Assembly: GCF_001907675.1 (NCBI RefSeq)
Contig: NZ_MPNT01000001.1
Location: forward strand, 1 to 64,000
Direction of reading: 5' to 3'
DNA: 64,000 bases
DNA from: Mycobacterium paraffinicum
GTDB taxonomy: Bacteria > Actinomycetota > Actinomycetes > Mycobacteriales > Mycobacteriaceae
The notes beneath the pieces are model-generated. The model searched no databases. It saw only the letters and a list, made by a program, of their open reading frames with translations, and was not told the origin of the DNA. The position numbers and the translations under genes are program-made. This document shows positions 15,553 through 25,090 of this stretch, piece by piece (position 1 is the stretch's first letter; each line of letters starts with the position of its first letter).

Positions 15553-16986
15553 TCAGTTTCCTTTCGGCGGGACCAGCATGTCCTGCCAGCGATGGTTGGA
15601 GCCGCCCCCGGCGGCCAGGTCGGACTGGGTGTACTGCCGCCCGTCGGGTCCGGTATAGGTGCCCGTGGCCGGGTCGTAAGTTGCCACGGCGACCGGCGGC
15701 GGTGGCGCGGTGGGCTCCCGCGGCTGCGGTACCGCCTGGCCTGAATACGTAGCGTTCGGGTCGCCCTTCCAGCTGTTGCCGTCGTTCAGGGGGACGTATT
15801 CCTCGTCGCTTTCACACATCTTCACGGTCGGGGCCCGCTTACCGGGCCGCGTCTCGCACGGCGCATTTCGGACTCCACGCACGTTGAGTCGGGAGTCCTG
15901 AGGCACCCGGCAGTACATGTCGCCCGGCGGGCGGTCAGGGTAGTCGACCTCGCTTGGCGACCGCACCTGATTGGCGGGCAGATATCCCGTCGTGCACGGC
16001 GGTGGTTCGTTGAGGTTGAGGTTAAAGGACAAGTAGACGCCCCGGTACGCCGACTTGATGTCGCGGTTGGCGAGTTCGGCCCCTTGGACGGTCTGCACCA
16101 ATTGTGGAAGCAGCACCAGGAGTTGCTCGATGTCAGCCCGGTAGGTGACGGCGACCTGCCCGACGCCCACCAGGTTTGCCATCAAGAGCGGCAATGTCGG
16201 GTGCAGCCGCTCGAACAGGGCCCGTCCCTCTTCTGCGGAGCCGGGTGCGTTTTCAAGCACGCCTCGCAGGGCAAGGTCCTGGTCTTTGACTTCCCCGCTG
16301 ATCACGGCGAGGTTGGCTGCCCACGCTTGAATCGAATCTGAGGAGTCGCTCTGGGCATCCAAGATGGGCTTGGAGTGATCGACCACGTTGGTCAATGCGT
16401 CCAGATTGGTGCGGGCATCGGCCAACAGGGCCGTGGATCCTTTGACGAATCGGGCGAGCTCGGGACCCAACCCTCCTACAGCGGTGGACAATTCGTCGAT
16501 TGCGGTGCGGAGATTGTCGTGTGGGATGGCCAACAATCCCTCGTTCGTCGCTGAGAGCAGGGAGTTGATGTTGGGCGGCACCGTTGTTCGATCCAGCGGA
16601 ATCACATCGCCGTTCTTGAGTGCGGGGCCCTTGGCGCTGCGGGGAACGAATTCGATGAACTGTTCGCCCACTGCGGTCTGGCTATGTACTTCTGCCTGCA
16701 AGTCGGCAGGTATCGCGATGCCCGACTGCAACGACAGCACGGCCGCGACACCAGAGTCGGTCAGGTGGACTTGTTCCACCCGCCCGACCTCGGTGCCCCG
16801 GTAGGTGACATTCGCGTTCTCGTACAAACCCGCGGCCACCGGCAGGTCGACCGTGACGCGATAATGTCCGATTCCGAACAACACGTTGGGGATATCGACG
16901 AAAGCGAATGTCATAACGCCGCCGGCGACGACGGTGATGACCGCAAAGAAGACCAGCTGGAGCCGGACTCGTCGGCTGAGATGCAT
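15553..16986 (-). CDS. mceF: MceF, Mce family substrate-binding subunit
   Basis: 477 residues. One N-terminal membrane helix (LQLVFFAVITVVAGGVMTFA) is followed by an MlaD domain at about 38-117 (YRVTVDLPVAAGLYENANVT, YRGTEVGRVEQVHL) and the helical Mce tunnel-forming domain. The C-terminal tail is proline-rich and ends with a YDPATGTYTGPDGRQY segment typical of MceF proteins. It forms part of the hexameric lipid-import shaft in the periplasm. It is the sixth mce gene, separated from mceE by 3 bases. I cannot assign the paralogue number (mce1-9) or lipid cargo from sequence alone. Confidence 0.93.
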   Translation of the reverse strand: MHLSRRVRLQLVFFAVITVVAGGVMTFAFVDIPNVLFGIGHYRVTVDLPVAAGLYENANVTYRGTEVGRVEQVHLTDSGVAAVLSLQSGIAIPADLQAEVHSQTAVGEQFIEFVPRSAKGPALKNGDVIPLDRTTVPPNINSLLSATNEGLLAIPHDNLRTAIDELSTAVGGLGPELARFVKGSTALLADARTNLDALTNVVDHSKPILDAQSDSSDSIQAWAANLAVISGEVKDQDLALRGVLENAPGSAEEGRALFERLHPTLPLLMANLVGVGQVAVTYRADIEQLLVLLPQLVQTVQGAELANRDIKSAYRGVYLSFNLNLNEPPPCTTGYLPANQVRSPSEVDYPDRPPGDMYCRVPQDSRLNVRGVRNAPCETRPGKRAPTVKMCESDEEYVPLNDGNSWKGDPNATYSGQAVPQPREPTAPPPPVAVATYDPATGTYTGPDGRQYTQSDLAAGGGSNHRWQDMLVPPKGN

Positions 16987-16989
16987 CGG

Positions 16990-18168
16990 TTAAGGCCCTT
17001 GATCGTAACGGTACGGGGCAAGCAGAGGGTTGCCGAGGTTGAAAGGTTTGCGGTGTCCCGGGCGCGCGGGGCCGCCGCCAGTGCACGGGCTGGGCAGCTG
17101 GCCGACGGTGCGGCCCCACTGCATCTCGAGCTCGGTCAGGTTGCACTCGAACCGGGTGCCGGTGAAAAGCGCCGAGTCTATTCGGCTCAACGTCAAATCC
17201 ACGACCAGGGTGATGTTGGCGTAGTCACCACGGAACCATTTCTTCAGGCTGTCCTTGGCGAACGGATAAGTCGTATACAAGCCCAAGGAACGGGTCAGGG
17301 AACGTCCGGCGTTGGCGAGCGATTCCAGCACGGGCCCAAGGTCTTTGAGTTCTGCGACAATCGCGCCTTTGGTTTGACGCACGGAATCCGCGGCCAGCGC
17401 GCTGAACTTGCCAAGTTGGTCAACTGCTTCAATCAACGTGTCGCGCTCGCGGTTCAGCACCGCCAGGGCGCCCGGGACGGCGTCGAGCGCTTTGTCGATG
17501 ACCGGCTTCTGAGCGGCGAACTTATCGAGAAGCCTGTTAAGGCTGTCGGAAGCCGCAAGGATGTCGTGTTTTTCGTCGTTGATATGGCCGACGGCGATGT
17601 CCAGCTGGGCAAGCATACTGCGCAGCTGATCCTCGCGACCGCCGTAGGCGGTGGTCAACGCTTTGGTGATGTCTTGCACTTGTCCCAGTCCACCGCCGTT
17701 GAGCAGCAGAGACGCAGCCGCCAGGGTTTGCTCGGTTGACGGGTAGGTCCCTGCCGAGGCCAACGGGATCAGGGAGCCTTGGTGCAGGCGCCCTTGGGGC
17801 GCAGCGTCGGTCGGCGGCGCGAGCTCGATGTGGAGTGAACCGAGGAGGCTTGTTTGCCCCAAGGTCGCAGTGCTGTTGGCGGGCAGTTTGACATCACCGT
17901 TGAGCGCTATGGTCAGCAGCGCGTGCCATCCTTGGCGTTCGATTTTGGTGACGGTGCCGACGTTGACATCGCCGACCCGGACCCGGGAATTCTGTTGGAT
18001 GTTGTTGACGTCGGGCATCTGAGCCTGGATGGTGAATGATCCTGGGCCTCTGCCTTGTGTGCCCGGTAGCGGCAGCGAGTTCACCCCACGCCACCCGCAT
18101 CCTGACATCCCGGCGGCCAAACACATTGCCAGGCATATGGATAGGAGGCGACGCCATTGCGGCCGCAT
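16990..18168 (-). CDS. mceE: MceE, lipoprotein subunit of the Mce transporter
   Basis: 392 residues with a lipoprotein signal: LLSICLAMCLAAGMSGCG, where the lipobox Cys follows Met-Ser-Gly (Met at -3 is unusual but allowed). An MlaD domain follows (FTIQAQMPDVNNIQQNSRVR, VGDVNVGTVTKIERQG), then the helical Mce region. MceE lipoproteins (LprN-like) anchor the complex at the outer face. Its start codon shares one base with the mceD stop (18168), giving coupled translation. Confidence 0.93.
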   Translation of the reverse strand: MRPQWRRLLSICLAMCLAAGMSGCGWRGVNSLPLPGTQGRGPGSFTIQAQMPDVNNIQQNSRVRVGDVNVGTVTKIERQGWHALLTIALNGDVKLPANSTATLGQTSLLGSLHIELAPPTDAAPQGRLHQGSLIPLASAGTYPSTEQTLAAASLLLNGGGLGQVQDITKALTTAYGGREDQLRSMLAQLDIAVGHINDEKHDILAASDSLNRLLDKFAAQKPVIDKALDAVPGALAVLNRERDTLIEAVDQLGKFSALAADSVRQTKGAIVAELKDLGPVLESLANAGRSLTRSLGLYTTYPFAKDSLKKWFRGDYANITLVVDLTLSRIDSALFTGTRFECNLTELEMQWGRTVGQLPSPCTGGGPARPGHRKPFNLGNPLLAPYRYDQGP

Positions 18169-19517
18169 CAGGAACCTCCTCCCGGTCCTTGCGGCAGCAT
18201 GAGTCCCTGCAAGCCCGCGGCCGGATCGGTTGGTTGCGGCACGTTGATCGGCGCGGGGGCCGCGGCCGGGGGCGGCGCCACGATCGTTGGGGGTCCCGAT
18301 TCCGGCGGCGGCGCGGCAGGCGCCGCCGGATTAGGCTGCGGTGGAACGTAGTCCGGTCTCATCGAGTCGATGCTGTACGTCAGTTCGTTGGGGCGCGCAG
18401 CCGCTCCGACGAACAAGTTTTCGCCGAGTGGCAGGAAGTTGTATTGGCGGTTTTTCATGATCGGCGCGAGGTATTGCACACAGAGCTTGGCTGACTGTTC
18501 CGCGCGCAGGCGCGAGGCTGCCTGAATGGCTCCGCAGAGGAAGGTCAGCGGGTCGGCGAAGTTGTTGGCGGCCAGGACTCCGCTCAACGTTCCCTGGGCA
18601 GGCTGATACAGGTTCTGGGAATTGGCCGTCACCGTGGGCGTAGCGTGGAGAAATTGTTTGATGTCATCGAGGCTTTCGACCAGCGTCTGCGACAGCTCGG
18701 TCAGCTTGTCCGATGTGGTACCTACGGTTTCCCTATTGTCGGCAACGAAGGTTTGTACCTCGCCAACAACGTCGTTGAGGTCCTTGACGGCGTTGCCGAC
18801 CCCGTGCGGGTCATCGGCGAGCGCTCCGGTAACCGCGGCCAGATTCCGGTTCAGTTGGCTGATCACATCGGTGCTGTCTTGCAGACCCGACACCAGGGCG
18901 GACAAGTTCTTGACGGTGGTGAACGTGTCAGAGCTGTGGTCGCCGAGCGCCGAAATCGTCTGGGAGAGTCGGGTGATGGCGTCGCGGATGTTGCCGCCTT
19001 GGCCACGTACGTTGTCGGCGGTCGTGTTGATCAGGGCGCCCAGGGTGCTTACCCCACCGGGCTGGTTGGGTTGGAGCATTTCGGTGAGTCGCTGAAGCTG
19101 CTTGCGAAAGTCGTCCCATTCCATGGGTACCGCTGTCCGGTCTTCGGGGATCACGGCCTTGTCCGCCATGGCGGGGCCGCCGTGGTAGGCGGGAGTCAAC
19201 TGGATTGCCCTAGCGGTCACCAGGGTTGGAGAGATGATGACGGCTTTAGCGTCGGCGGGCACCCGGTATTTGTCGTCGAACCAGAACGTGATCTTCACTC
19301 GCTTCGGCTGCGGTTCGATGCTGTCGATCTTGCCGACATTGACGCCCCTGATCCGGACGTCGTCACCGGCGAAGACGCCGTTGCTGTTGTCGAAGTAGGC
19401 GGTGACGTAAATGCGACTGGCTTCGCGGACGGCCTGAACCACCATGGCCACGCCGACTGCGATCACCGCGACAAGCGCCACGGCAAGGACCACACGGATG
19501 ATATTCCTGCGGCTCAT
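18168..19517 (-). CDS. mceD: MceD, Mce family protein
   Basis: 449 residues: N-terminal membrane helix (IIRVVLAVALVAVIAVGVAM), MlaD domain (YVTAYFDNSNGVFAGDDVRI, RGVNVGKIDSIEPQ) and helical domain, then a Pro/Ala-rich tail from about residue 385 (PPQPNPAAPAAPPPESGPPT). The start overlaps the mceC stop by an ATGA. Role as for the other shaft subunits. The long Pro-rich tail is typical of MceD. Confidence 0.93.
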   Translation of the reverse strand: MSRRNIIRVVLAVALVAVIAVGVAMVVQAVREASRIYVTAYFDNSNGVFAGDDVRIRGVNVGKIDSIEPQPKRVKITFWFDDKYRVPADAKAVIISPTLVTARAIQLTPAYHGGPAMADKAVIPEDRTAVPMEWDDFRKQLQRLTEMLQPNQPGGVSTLGALINTTADNVRGQGGNIRDAITRLSQTISALGDHSSDTFTTVKNLSALVSGLQDSTDVISQLNRNLAAVTGALADDPHGVGNAVKDLNDVVGEVQTFVADNRETVGTTSDKLTELSQTLVESLDDIKQFLHATPTVTANSQNLYQPAQGTLSGVLAANNFADPLTFLCGAIQAASRLRAEQSAKLCVQYLAPIMKNRQYNFLPLGENLFVGAAARPNELTYSIDSMRPDYVPPQPNPAAPAAPPPESGPPTIVAPPPAAAPAPINVPQPTDPAAGLQGLMLPQGPGGGS

Positions 19518-20878
19518 TGACTCCCCCCTGGTGATCTGGGTTCGGTTGGCGCGGAACCTGGTTCGCCGGGAGCGGGCACGAAGACCGGACTGGGCACCGG
19601 TTGTTTGGGGCCGGTTTGACCGGGCGGAAGAGCTGGCGGCCCGGGAGGTGGCCCGCCCGGTGGCGGGGCAGGCGATGGTTCACGGTAGGGGTAGCACCCA
19701 GGCCCAGGCAGTGGGATGCCCGGCGGGCCGCACGGTCGGTCACCCGGCGTGCCGGTGATGGCGTCGGGAAGATTCAGCCTCGGTGGACCGTCCTGTCCGG
19801 TGCGCGGGTACGGGATTGGCAACGGAGGTGTGCCGGGCTGGCCGGTCTGGGGGTCGGTGCGTTGCGACGGCAACAGCACATTCGGGTCCAGCCCGAGATC
19901 GGAGAACGCCGCATCGATGAACGGCTGCAGGAATTGGCCCGGCACCAGGTTGGCCAGATATGCCTTGAAGAACGGGCCCGAGGAGAGCGCTTCGCCGAAC
20001 GACATCACGTAAGTGTTCAGGCCTTTGATCGACTTTTGGACCTCGCTCTTGCGGTTGTTGATCGTGGCCAATACGCCGTTGAGCTTATCCAGGGCGGGTT
20101 TGAGCGTGCCCCGATTCTCGCTGATGAATCCGTGGAGTTGCTGGGCCAGTGACGAGATGTGCTGGGAGATCTGATCTAGGGCCGCACTTTGCCGGCGCAG
20201 CGAGATCAGTAGCGCGTTCGTGTCGTGGATGAGTCCGACGATCTTGTTGGTGCGCTCGGCCAGCACTGTCGTCGCCTTGCGCGCGTTCGACAGCAGGTTT
20301 CGCAGTTCGGCGTCACGCTGGCTGAGAGTTTCGGAGAACCGGGCCACGCCCTCGACCGCGACTTTCAGCTGCGGCGGGGTGTCTCGAAGCGTCTCGGACA
20401 GCGTTTGCAGGGCGGTCGATAACCGGTCCGTGTTAAGGCCGCTGATGGTGGCAGTCAGGTCGCCGACCGCGTCGGGCAACTGATAGGGAGAGGTGGTGCG
20501 CTGCATCGGGATGGTGCTATGCAGGTGCCCTGGGCCGCGTGGGCTGACGTCGAGGACCTTGTTGCCCAGCAGGCTCAGTGTCTTGATCGCCGCCTCCGTA
20601 TCAACGCCCAGGCGGATATCGTCGGCCACGGTGAACTTCACCAACACGCCTTGAGGGTCCAGGGTGATGTCTTGCACCTGCCCGGCCTTGAACCCAGAAA
20701 CCTGAACCGGCGCGCCCGTGGTCAATCCGCCTGCCTCGTCGAAGTACGCCGAATACGTTGTCGTGGAGTGAATGAACGGCAAGCTGCCGTAGTTGAACGC
20801 GCCAACGACGACCACGGCGATCAACCCCAGCGCGACAATTGCGATGATGATGGGATTTCGTTCACCGAAAGACTTCAT
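19514..20878 (-). CDS. mceC: MceC, Mce family protein
   Basis: 454 residues. The ATG at 20878 is chosen because it overlaps the mceB stop as ATGA, matching the rest of the operon; a GTG 12 bases upstream is also possible. Membrane helix IIIAIVALGLIAVVVVGAFN, MlaD domain (YSAYFDEAGGLTTGAPVQVS, GFKAGQVQDITLDPQG), helical Mce region, and a C-terminal quarter dominated by Pro and Gly (PPPGGPPPGPPALPPGQTGP). The tail is long even for MceC. Confidence 0.92.
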   Translation of the reverse strand: MKSFGERNPIIIAIVALGLIAVVVVGAFNYGSLPFIHSTTTYSAYFDEAGGLTTGAPVQVSGFKAGQVQDITLDPQGVLVKFTVADDIRLGVDTEAAIKTLSLLGNKVLDVSPRGPGHLHSTIPMQRTTSPYQLPDAVGDLTATISGLNTDRLSTALQTLSETLRDTPPQLKVAVEGVARFSETLSQRDAELRNLLSNARKATTVLAERTNKIVGLIHDTNALLISLRRQSAALDQISQHISSLAQQLHGFISENRGTLKPALDKLNGVLATINNRKSEVQKSIKGLNTYVMSFGEALSSGPFFKAYLANLVPGQFLQPFIDAAFSDLGLDPNVLLPSQRTDPQTGQPGTPPLPIPYPRTGQDGPPRLNLPDAITGTPGDRPCGPPGIPLPGPGCYPYREPSPAPPPGGPPPGPPALPPGQTGPKQPVPSPVFVPAPGEPGSAPTEPRSPGGSQ

Positions 20879-21903
20879 TGCGGGGTGCACCTGCCTGAAT
20901 CCTGGCCAGCCACCTTGATGAAAACTGGCTGTCCTCCTTTGCCGTTGACTTTGAGGACTAAGTCGCAGAGGTAGAAGCTGAAGAAGTCTCCCTGCAGCCC
21001 CTGGCGGCCGAGCACCTGGTACGCCTCGGGAAGGGTCCTGAGGAGGTCGTCGAAGTAATCGTGATCTGCCAACACGTTGCCCGCTGTGCGATCGGTTTCG
21101 TGGACGACTTTCTGCAGCGGTGGCCGGGCCTGTGCGAGCAGGTCCGCGATGCCGCCCGCGGCGGCATCGGCGTAGGCGACCGAGTTGGCGATGTCTTGCC
21201 TGCGATTCTCGAGTCCGTGAACAAGCTGGGACAGGGAATCGATTGCGCTGCCGAGCTTATCCGTGCGGTCGCCCAGGGATCCCAGCACGGTGTTGAGGTT
21301 CACCACCACCTGCCCGATGAGGTCGTCACGGTCAGCAAGGGTGTTCGTCAGCGCGGCGGTTTGAGAAAGGATCGATCCGATAGTGGGACCCTCGCCCTGG
21401 AACGCCGCGATGAGTTGGCCGCTCAGGGCGTTGACTTGTTGGGGGTCCAATGCGCGGAATAGCGGCCGGAACCCCCCGATCAATGCGTCAAGGTCCAATG
21501 CCGGTGCGGTCTGGCTCAATGCGATGGTGGCGCCCGGCGGCAGTTTCTTGGGGTCACCCGGGCCCTCCTCGAGGGCCAGGTAGCGCCCGCCGATGAGATC
21601 GTCATAGCGGATGACTGCCTTAGTGCCGTGGGTGAGGATTACCGAATCGTCCGCGCTGAAGGTGACTTTCGCCGTGGCGTCGTCCTGGATCTTGATTGCC
21701 TTGACCTTGCCGACCTCGACACCGGCGATGCGCACGAAGTTTCCGCCTTTGAGCCCGCTGACGCTGCTAAAGACGGCGTTGTACGTCGTCTCCTTCTGGA
21801 ACCTCCACTGCCCGTAGATCGCAATCAATGCGAATGTGCCCGCGAGGCAGACCGCGGCGTAGACGGCGAGGCGCCAAAGAGTGCCAAAGGCCCTGTTGTG
21901 CAA
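20875..21903 (-). CDS. mceB: MceB, Mce family protein
   Basis: 342 residues: membrane helix (LAVYAAVCLAGTFALIAIYG), MlaD domain (YNAVFSSVSGLKGGNFVRIA, GVEVGKVKAIKIQ) and helical region ending in a short Cys-containing C-terminus (DSGRCTPQ) that pairs with the FYLCDL Cys, as usual in MceB. It has no Pro-rich tail. It starts 49 bases after mceA, the widest gap inside the operon. Confidence 0.93.
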   Translation of the reverse strand: MHNRAFGTLWRLAVYAAVCLAGTFALIAIYGQWRFQKETTYNAVFSSVSGLKGGNFVRIAGVEVGKVKAIKIQDDATAKVTFSADDSVILTHGTKAVIRYDDLIGGRYLALEEGPGDPKKLPPGATIALSQTAPALDLDALIGGFRPLFRALDPQQVNALSGQLIAAFQGEGPTIGSILSQTAALTNTLADRDDLIGQVVVNLNTVLGSLGDRTDKLGSAIDSLSQLVHGLENRRQDIANSVAYADAAAGGIADLLAQARPPLQKVVHETDRTAGNVLADHDYFDDLLRTLPEAYQVLGRQGLQGDFFSFYLCDLVLKVNGKGGQPVFIKVAGQDSGRCTPQ

Positions 21904-21952
21904 CGCGATTGCCTTTCCGACTATTGTGCTGATCGAGGGTAGGTAGTTCGGG

Positions 21953-23386
21953 CTAGTGCGTCACGGCGGCGGGGGGGCTCTCCGAAGCCGGTGGTGCGGA
22001 GGAGGGTTCGCTAGGCGGGTGTCCCCCGTCGGGCGGGGAGGGAGGCGGGGGAACACCCGGGTACAGGGGGGTGCCGTCAGGTGCGTATTGGGGTGCGCCG
22101 TATGGCGGGGCGCCCGGGTACGGGATGGGGCCGGGAGCCGGGCCACCCGGATACCGGATCCTGGGCGGTTCTGGCACGGCCTTCGTCACAGGGAAGTAGT
22201 TCGACCATCCGGGGAACCCGATGCCGGGGTTGGGACGGATGTCGAGCCCTGTCCCGTAGCCCGTGTCGGTGACCAGGTAGCGGACTGGCCAGTTTTTGGC
22301 GACGTCCGGCAGCGATCCGCAACCTGGCTTCCCGCCGGGGCCGCCCTTGGCGTTGATCACGGGCAGATTGTCGGGGAACTTGTAAGGGTCGTCGCCCAGC
22401 ATCAGGGCGGCGTCCATGACCAGGGACTTGCCGTTGGCGCCGCCAAGCATCGGCACATGGGATTCAAGCAATTTATCGGCGCCAACGAGCATGCAGGTCA
22501 GCTCCGGGTTGTAATCCATCAGCAAGTCTGTTGTCGGCTCCAACAGGTTGATTGCCTTGATGAGGTTGTCCTTTGTTGGTCCGAGTACGTCGATTCCGGC
22601 GCGCGACAGCCCCGCCAGGCTGAGTAGCAGTGCGTCAAGCTGAGCCGCCTGCGATGTGACGGTCGCGCTGGTGACAGTGGCTGCGGCCAAGGTGTCGATG
22701 ATGTGCCGCGCCGCGGCGCTGTATGTGTCGCCCACCGCTGCCACTGCGTGCCAGTCAGCGCGAAACGTCTCCGCGCGCGGATTCAGGGCCTGCAGCACCT
22801 CATTGGTGTCGGTGATCGATTGACCGATGCGCTCGCCTTGGCCGCGAACGCCTTCCGCCACTGCGGAGAGCACCGAGTTCAATTTGGCCGGATCGAGCTG
22901 TTTGATCAGCGACACAAGGTTCTGAAAGACCGTGTTGACCTCAATGGCGACGTTTTGCGATCGCAGCATCGCCCCGGCAGTCAAGCGCCGCGGGCTGGGA
23001 TTGTCCGGGTAAACCAGGTCGACGAACTTCGCCCCGAATAGCGATGTCGCCTCGATGCGTGCCCCTACATTGGCCGGAATGTAACGGATTTGATCAGGAT
23101 CGAGGTCCAGTCGAAGACTGGCGTTGTTTACGCCGCTGGACACCGTCGCGACCTGGCCCACCATGACGCCGCGCATCTTCACCTTGGCGTTGGGCTCCAT
23201 TACCAGACCCGAACGGTCGGACACCAGCGTCACGGGCACAGTAGGCGTGAAACTGCGGTTGAACGCACCCAACGCCAGTGCCATGCCAGCGACCACCAAG
23301 ACCACCAGCAGCACGGCTAACCACTCGGCGGGGATACGGTGCGTCCCGGAGCGCCGGCGCCTGGTGCCGCTCATCACCTTATCCAT
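21953..23386 (-). CDS. mceA: MceA, Mce family protein
   Basis: 477 residues: Arg-rich cytoplasmic start, membrane helix (WLAVLLVVLVVAGMALALGA), MlaD domain (VPVTLVSDRSGLVMEPNAKV, KMRGVMVGQVATVSSG), helical domain, and a C-terminal tail of about 60 residues rich in Pro, Gly and Tyr (YPGAPPYGAPQYAPDGTPLY). MceA is the first shaft subunit and in other operons contributes to cell entry or lipid import. It follows yrbEB by 4 bases. Confidence 0.93.
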   Translation of the reverse strand: MDKVMSGTRRRRSGTHRIPAEWLAVLLVVLVVAGMALALGAFNRSFTPTVPVTLVSDRSGLVMEPNAKVKMRGVMVGQVATVSSGVNNASLRLDLDPDQIRYIPANVGARIEATSLFGAKFVDLVYPDNPSPRRLTAGAMLRSQNVAIEVNTVFQNLVSLIKQLDPAKLNSVLSAVAEGVRGQGERIGQSITDTNEVLQALNPRAETFRADWHAVAAVGDTYSAAARHIIDTLAAATVTSATVTSQAAQLDALLLSLAGLSRAGIDVLGPTKDNLIKAINLLEPTTDLLMDYNPELTCMLVGADKLLESHVPMLGGANGKSLVMDAALMLGDDPYKFPDNLPVINAKGGPGGKPGCGSLPDVAKNWPVRYLVTDTGYGTGLDIRPNPGIGFPGWSNYFPVTKAVPEPPRIRYPGGPAPGPIPYPGAPPYGAPQYAPDGTPLYPGVPPPPSPPDGGHPPSEPSSAPPASESPPAAVTH

Positions 23387-23390
23387 CGCG

Positions 23391-24248
23391 TTATCCTGCG
23401 TAGTTGAAGTTGCCGGTGTGGCCGTAGAGCGCCAGGCTGAACGACATCAGCACCACGGCGCCGGCAACCAACGAAAGCCGGGTCGCCCGGCCAACGGCTC
23501 GCCCCACTCCTGCGGGACCTCCCGTGGCCGTGAAGCCGTAATAGCTGTGAACGAGCATCACGATGACGGTCATTAAAGTCACCGTCACAAAGGAGTTGAG
23601 CACATCTGCGGGCACGAAGAAGGTGTGGAAGTAGTGGTCGTAGACACCCGTCCCTTGCCCGTAGAGCACAGTGGTGCCAAATCGCGCTGCGAGGTACTCC
23701 ATCAGCAGCGCAACGCAATACAGGGGTCCAATCACGACGACGCCGGCTGCCACGCGCGTCCCGGCGAGATAGGACACCGAGCGGATCCCCATCACCTCGA
23801 GCGCATCGATCTCTTCGTTGATGCGCATGGCGCCCAGCTGCGCGGTGCAGCCGGCGCCGAGCGTCGCGGAAAATGCGACGACAGCTGTGCCCACACTGAT
23901 CAACCGGGTGTTGATAAATGCCGATGCGAAGCCCGTAAGTGCTTCCGCCCCAATCATCGACAACTGGTTGTAGCCCTGTGTGGCAATGAGGCCCCCGGTG
24001 GAGAGATTGAGGAAAGTCACGATTGCGACGGTCCCACCGACCATCGCCAGCGCGCCGGTGCCCAAGCTCATCGATGCGATTTGACGAAGCACTTCGTATC
24101 TGTAGTTGACGACCACGTCGATCAGGGAAGAAAGTGTCTGGCCGTAGAAGCGGGTCTGCTCACCGGTCTCTCGCCACCGTTCCCGCGCTGCAGCAGCCCT
24201 TCTGTAGATGCGCGGGTACCGCTGCGAAACAACTACTTTCGTGCTCAC
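23391..24248 (-). CDS. yrbEB: YrbEB, MlaE-type ABC permease of the Mce transporter
   Basis: 285 residues with five or so membrane helices and the MlaE signature in the coupling region (AQLGAMRINEEIDALEVMGI). It pairs with YrbEA to form the inner-membrane permease that passes lipids from the Mce shaft; the ATPase (MceG/Mkl type) is encoded elsewhere. The first 60 residues (PRIYRRAAAARERWRETGEQ) are cytoplasmic. The start overlaps the yrbEA stop (ATGA). Confidence 0.94.
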   Translation of the reverse strand: MSTKVVVSQRYPRIYRRAAAARERWRETGEQTRFYGQTLSSLIDVVVNYRYEVLRQIASMSLGTGALAMVGGTVAIVTFLNLSTGGLIATQGYNQLSMIGAEALTGFASAFINTRLISVGTAVVAFSATLGAGCTAQLGAMRINEEIDALEVMGIRSVSYLAGTRVAAGVVVIGPLYCVALLMEYLAARFGTTVLYGQGTGVYDHYFHTFFVPADVLNSFVTVTLMTVIVMLVHSYYGFTATGGPAGVGRAVGRATRLSLVAGAVVLMSFSLALYGHTGNFNYAG

Positions 24249-25081
24249 TTGAGTACCTCATAGCCGATAGCGGTCACCACAACATTGATGACGAGCAAGG
24301 CCAGAAACGACAGCACTACGGTCTCGTTGACCGCGTTTCCCACCGCAGCGGGGCCCCGAGTGACGTGTGTGCCTTGATGACACGCGATTAATCCCGCTGT
24401 CAGGCCGAACAACGACGCTTTGACGAGATTGACCATTATGTCGCCCGATCCGGTGATCAGGGTCAGGCCGGACGCGAATGCCCCGGGAGTGACGTGCTGA
24501 AAAAACACCGAGAACAGGAAGGCGCCGACGAGTCCGGCGATCGTCACCAGCGAGCAGAGCAGCAGCGCAACCGTCGTGGCGGCCAGCACGCGAGGAACCA
24601 TAAGTGCGCGAACGGGATCAACCCCCATCACGCGCAGTGCATCGATCTCTTCTCGTATGGTGCGCGCACCCAGATCGGCGCACATCGCCGACGCGCCGGC
24701 GCCGGCGACGACAATCACCGTCACGAAGGGGCCGAGCTGACCAACCGCACTGACCGAGGCGCCGACGCCGGCCAAGTCTGCCGCGCCAAGCTCGGTCAGC
24801 AGCACGTTAATCATGAAGGTTGATGTCACGACATACGGAACCGACAGGACCAGCGCGGTCACCGTCGAAACTCTGGCTACGAATAACGTCTGCTCGAGGA
24901 ACTCAAGCCAGGGAAACGGCCGCTTGAAAATTGCCACGAAAATATCGAGCGACGTCGCGAAGAACCCGCCGACGTTGCGCAAGGGCTGGAGCCATCCGCC
25001 AGGAAACCGCGGCAGCAGGAGCGCCTGGCGGGCCACCTGCCCTGAGGAGGGGCCTGCGTCGTCCACGATGTCCAGCGTCAT
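24245..25081 (-). CDS. yrbEA: YrbEA, MlaE-type ABC permease of the Mce transporter
   Basis: First permease gene of the mce operon, about 278 residues with five to six helices and the MlaE signature ADLGARTIREEIDALRVMGV. Two starts compete: the ATG at 25081, preceded closely by AGGTGAGG, and a GTG at 25090 directly after the stop of the upstream gene. The upstream stop lies within 10 bases of either start, so the two genes are co-translated. Confidence 0.92.
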   Translation of the reverse strand: MTLDIVDDAGPSSGQVARQALLLPRFPGGWLQPLRNVGGFFATSLDIFVAIFKRPFPWLEFLEQTLFVARVSTVTALVLSVPYVVTSTFMINVLLTELGAADLAGVGASVSAVGQLGPFVTVIVVAGAGASAMCADLGARTIREEIDALRVMGVDPVRALMVPRVLAATTVALLLCSLVTIAGLVGAFLFSVFFQHVTPGAFASGLTLITGSGDIMVNLVKASLFGLTAGLIACHQGTHVTRGPAAVGNAVNETVVLSFLALLVINVVVTAIGYEVLK

Positions 25082-25090
25082 GCCCCTCAC

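Noticed and set aside
15553..25090. Assigning this operon to mce1 or mce4
   Set aside because: The flanking genes (no fadD5, no cholesterol genes, no KstR box) do not fit, and paralogue number cannot be decided from text alone.
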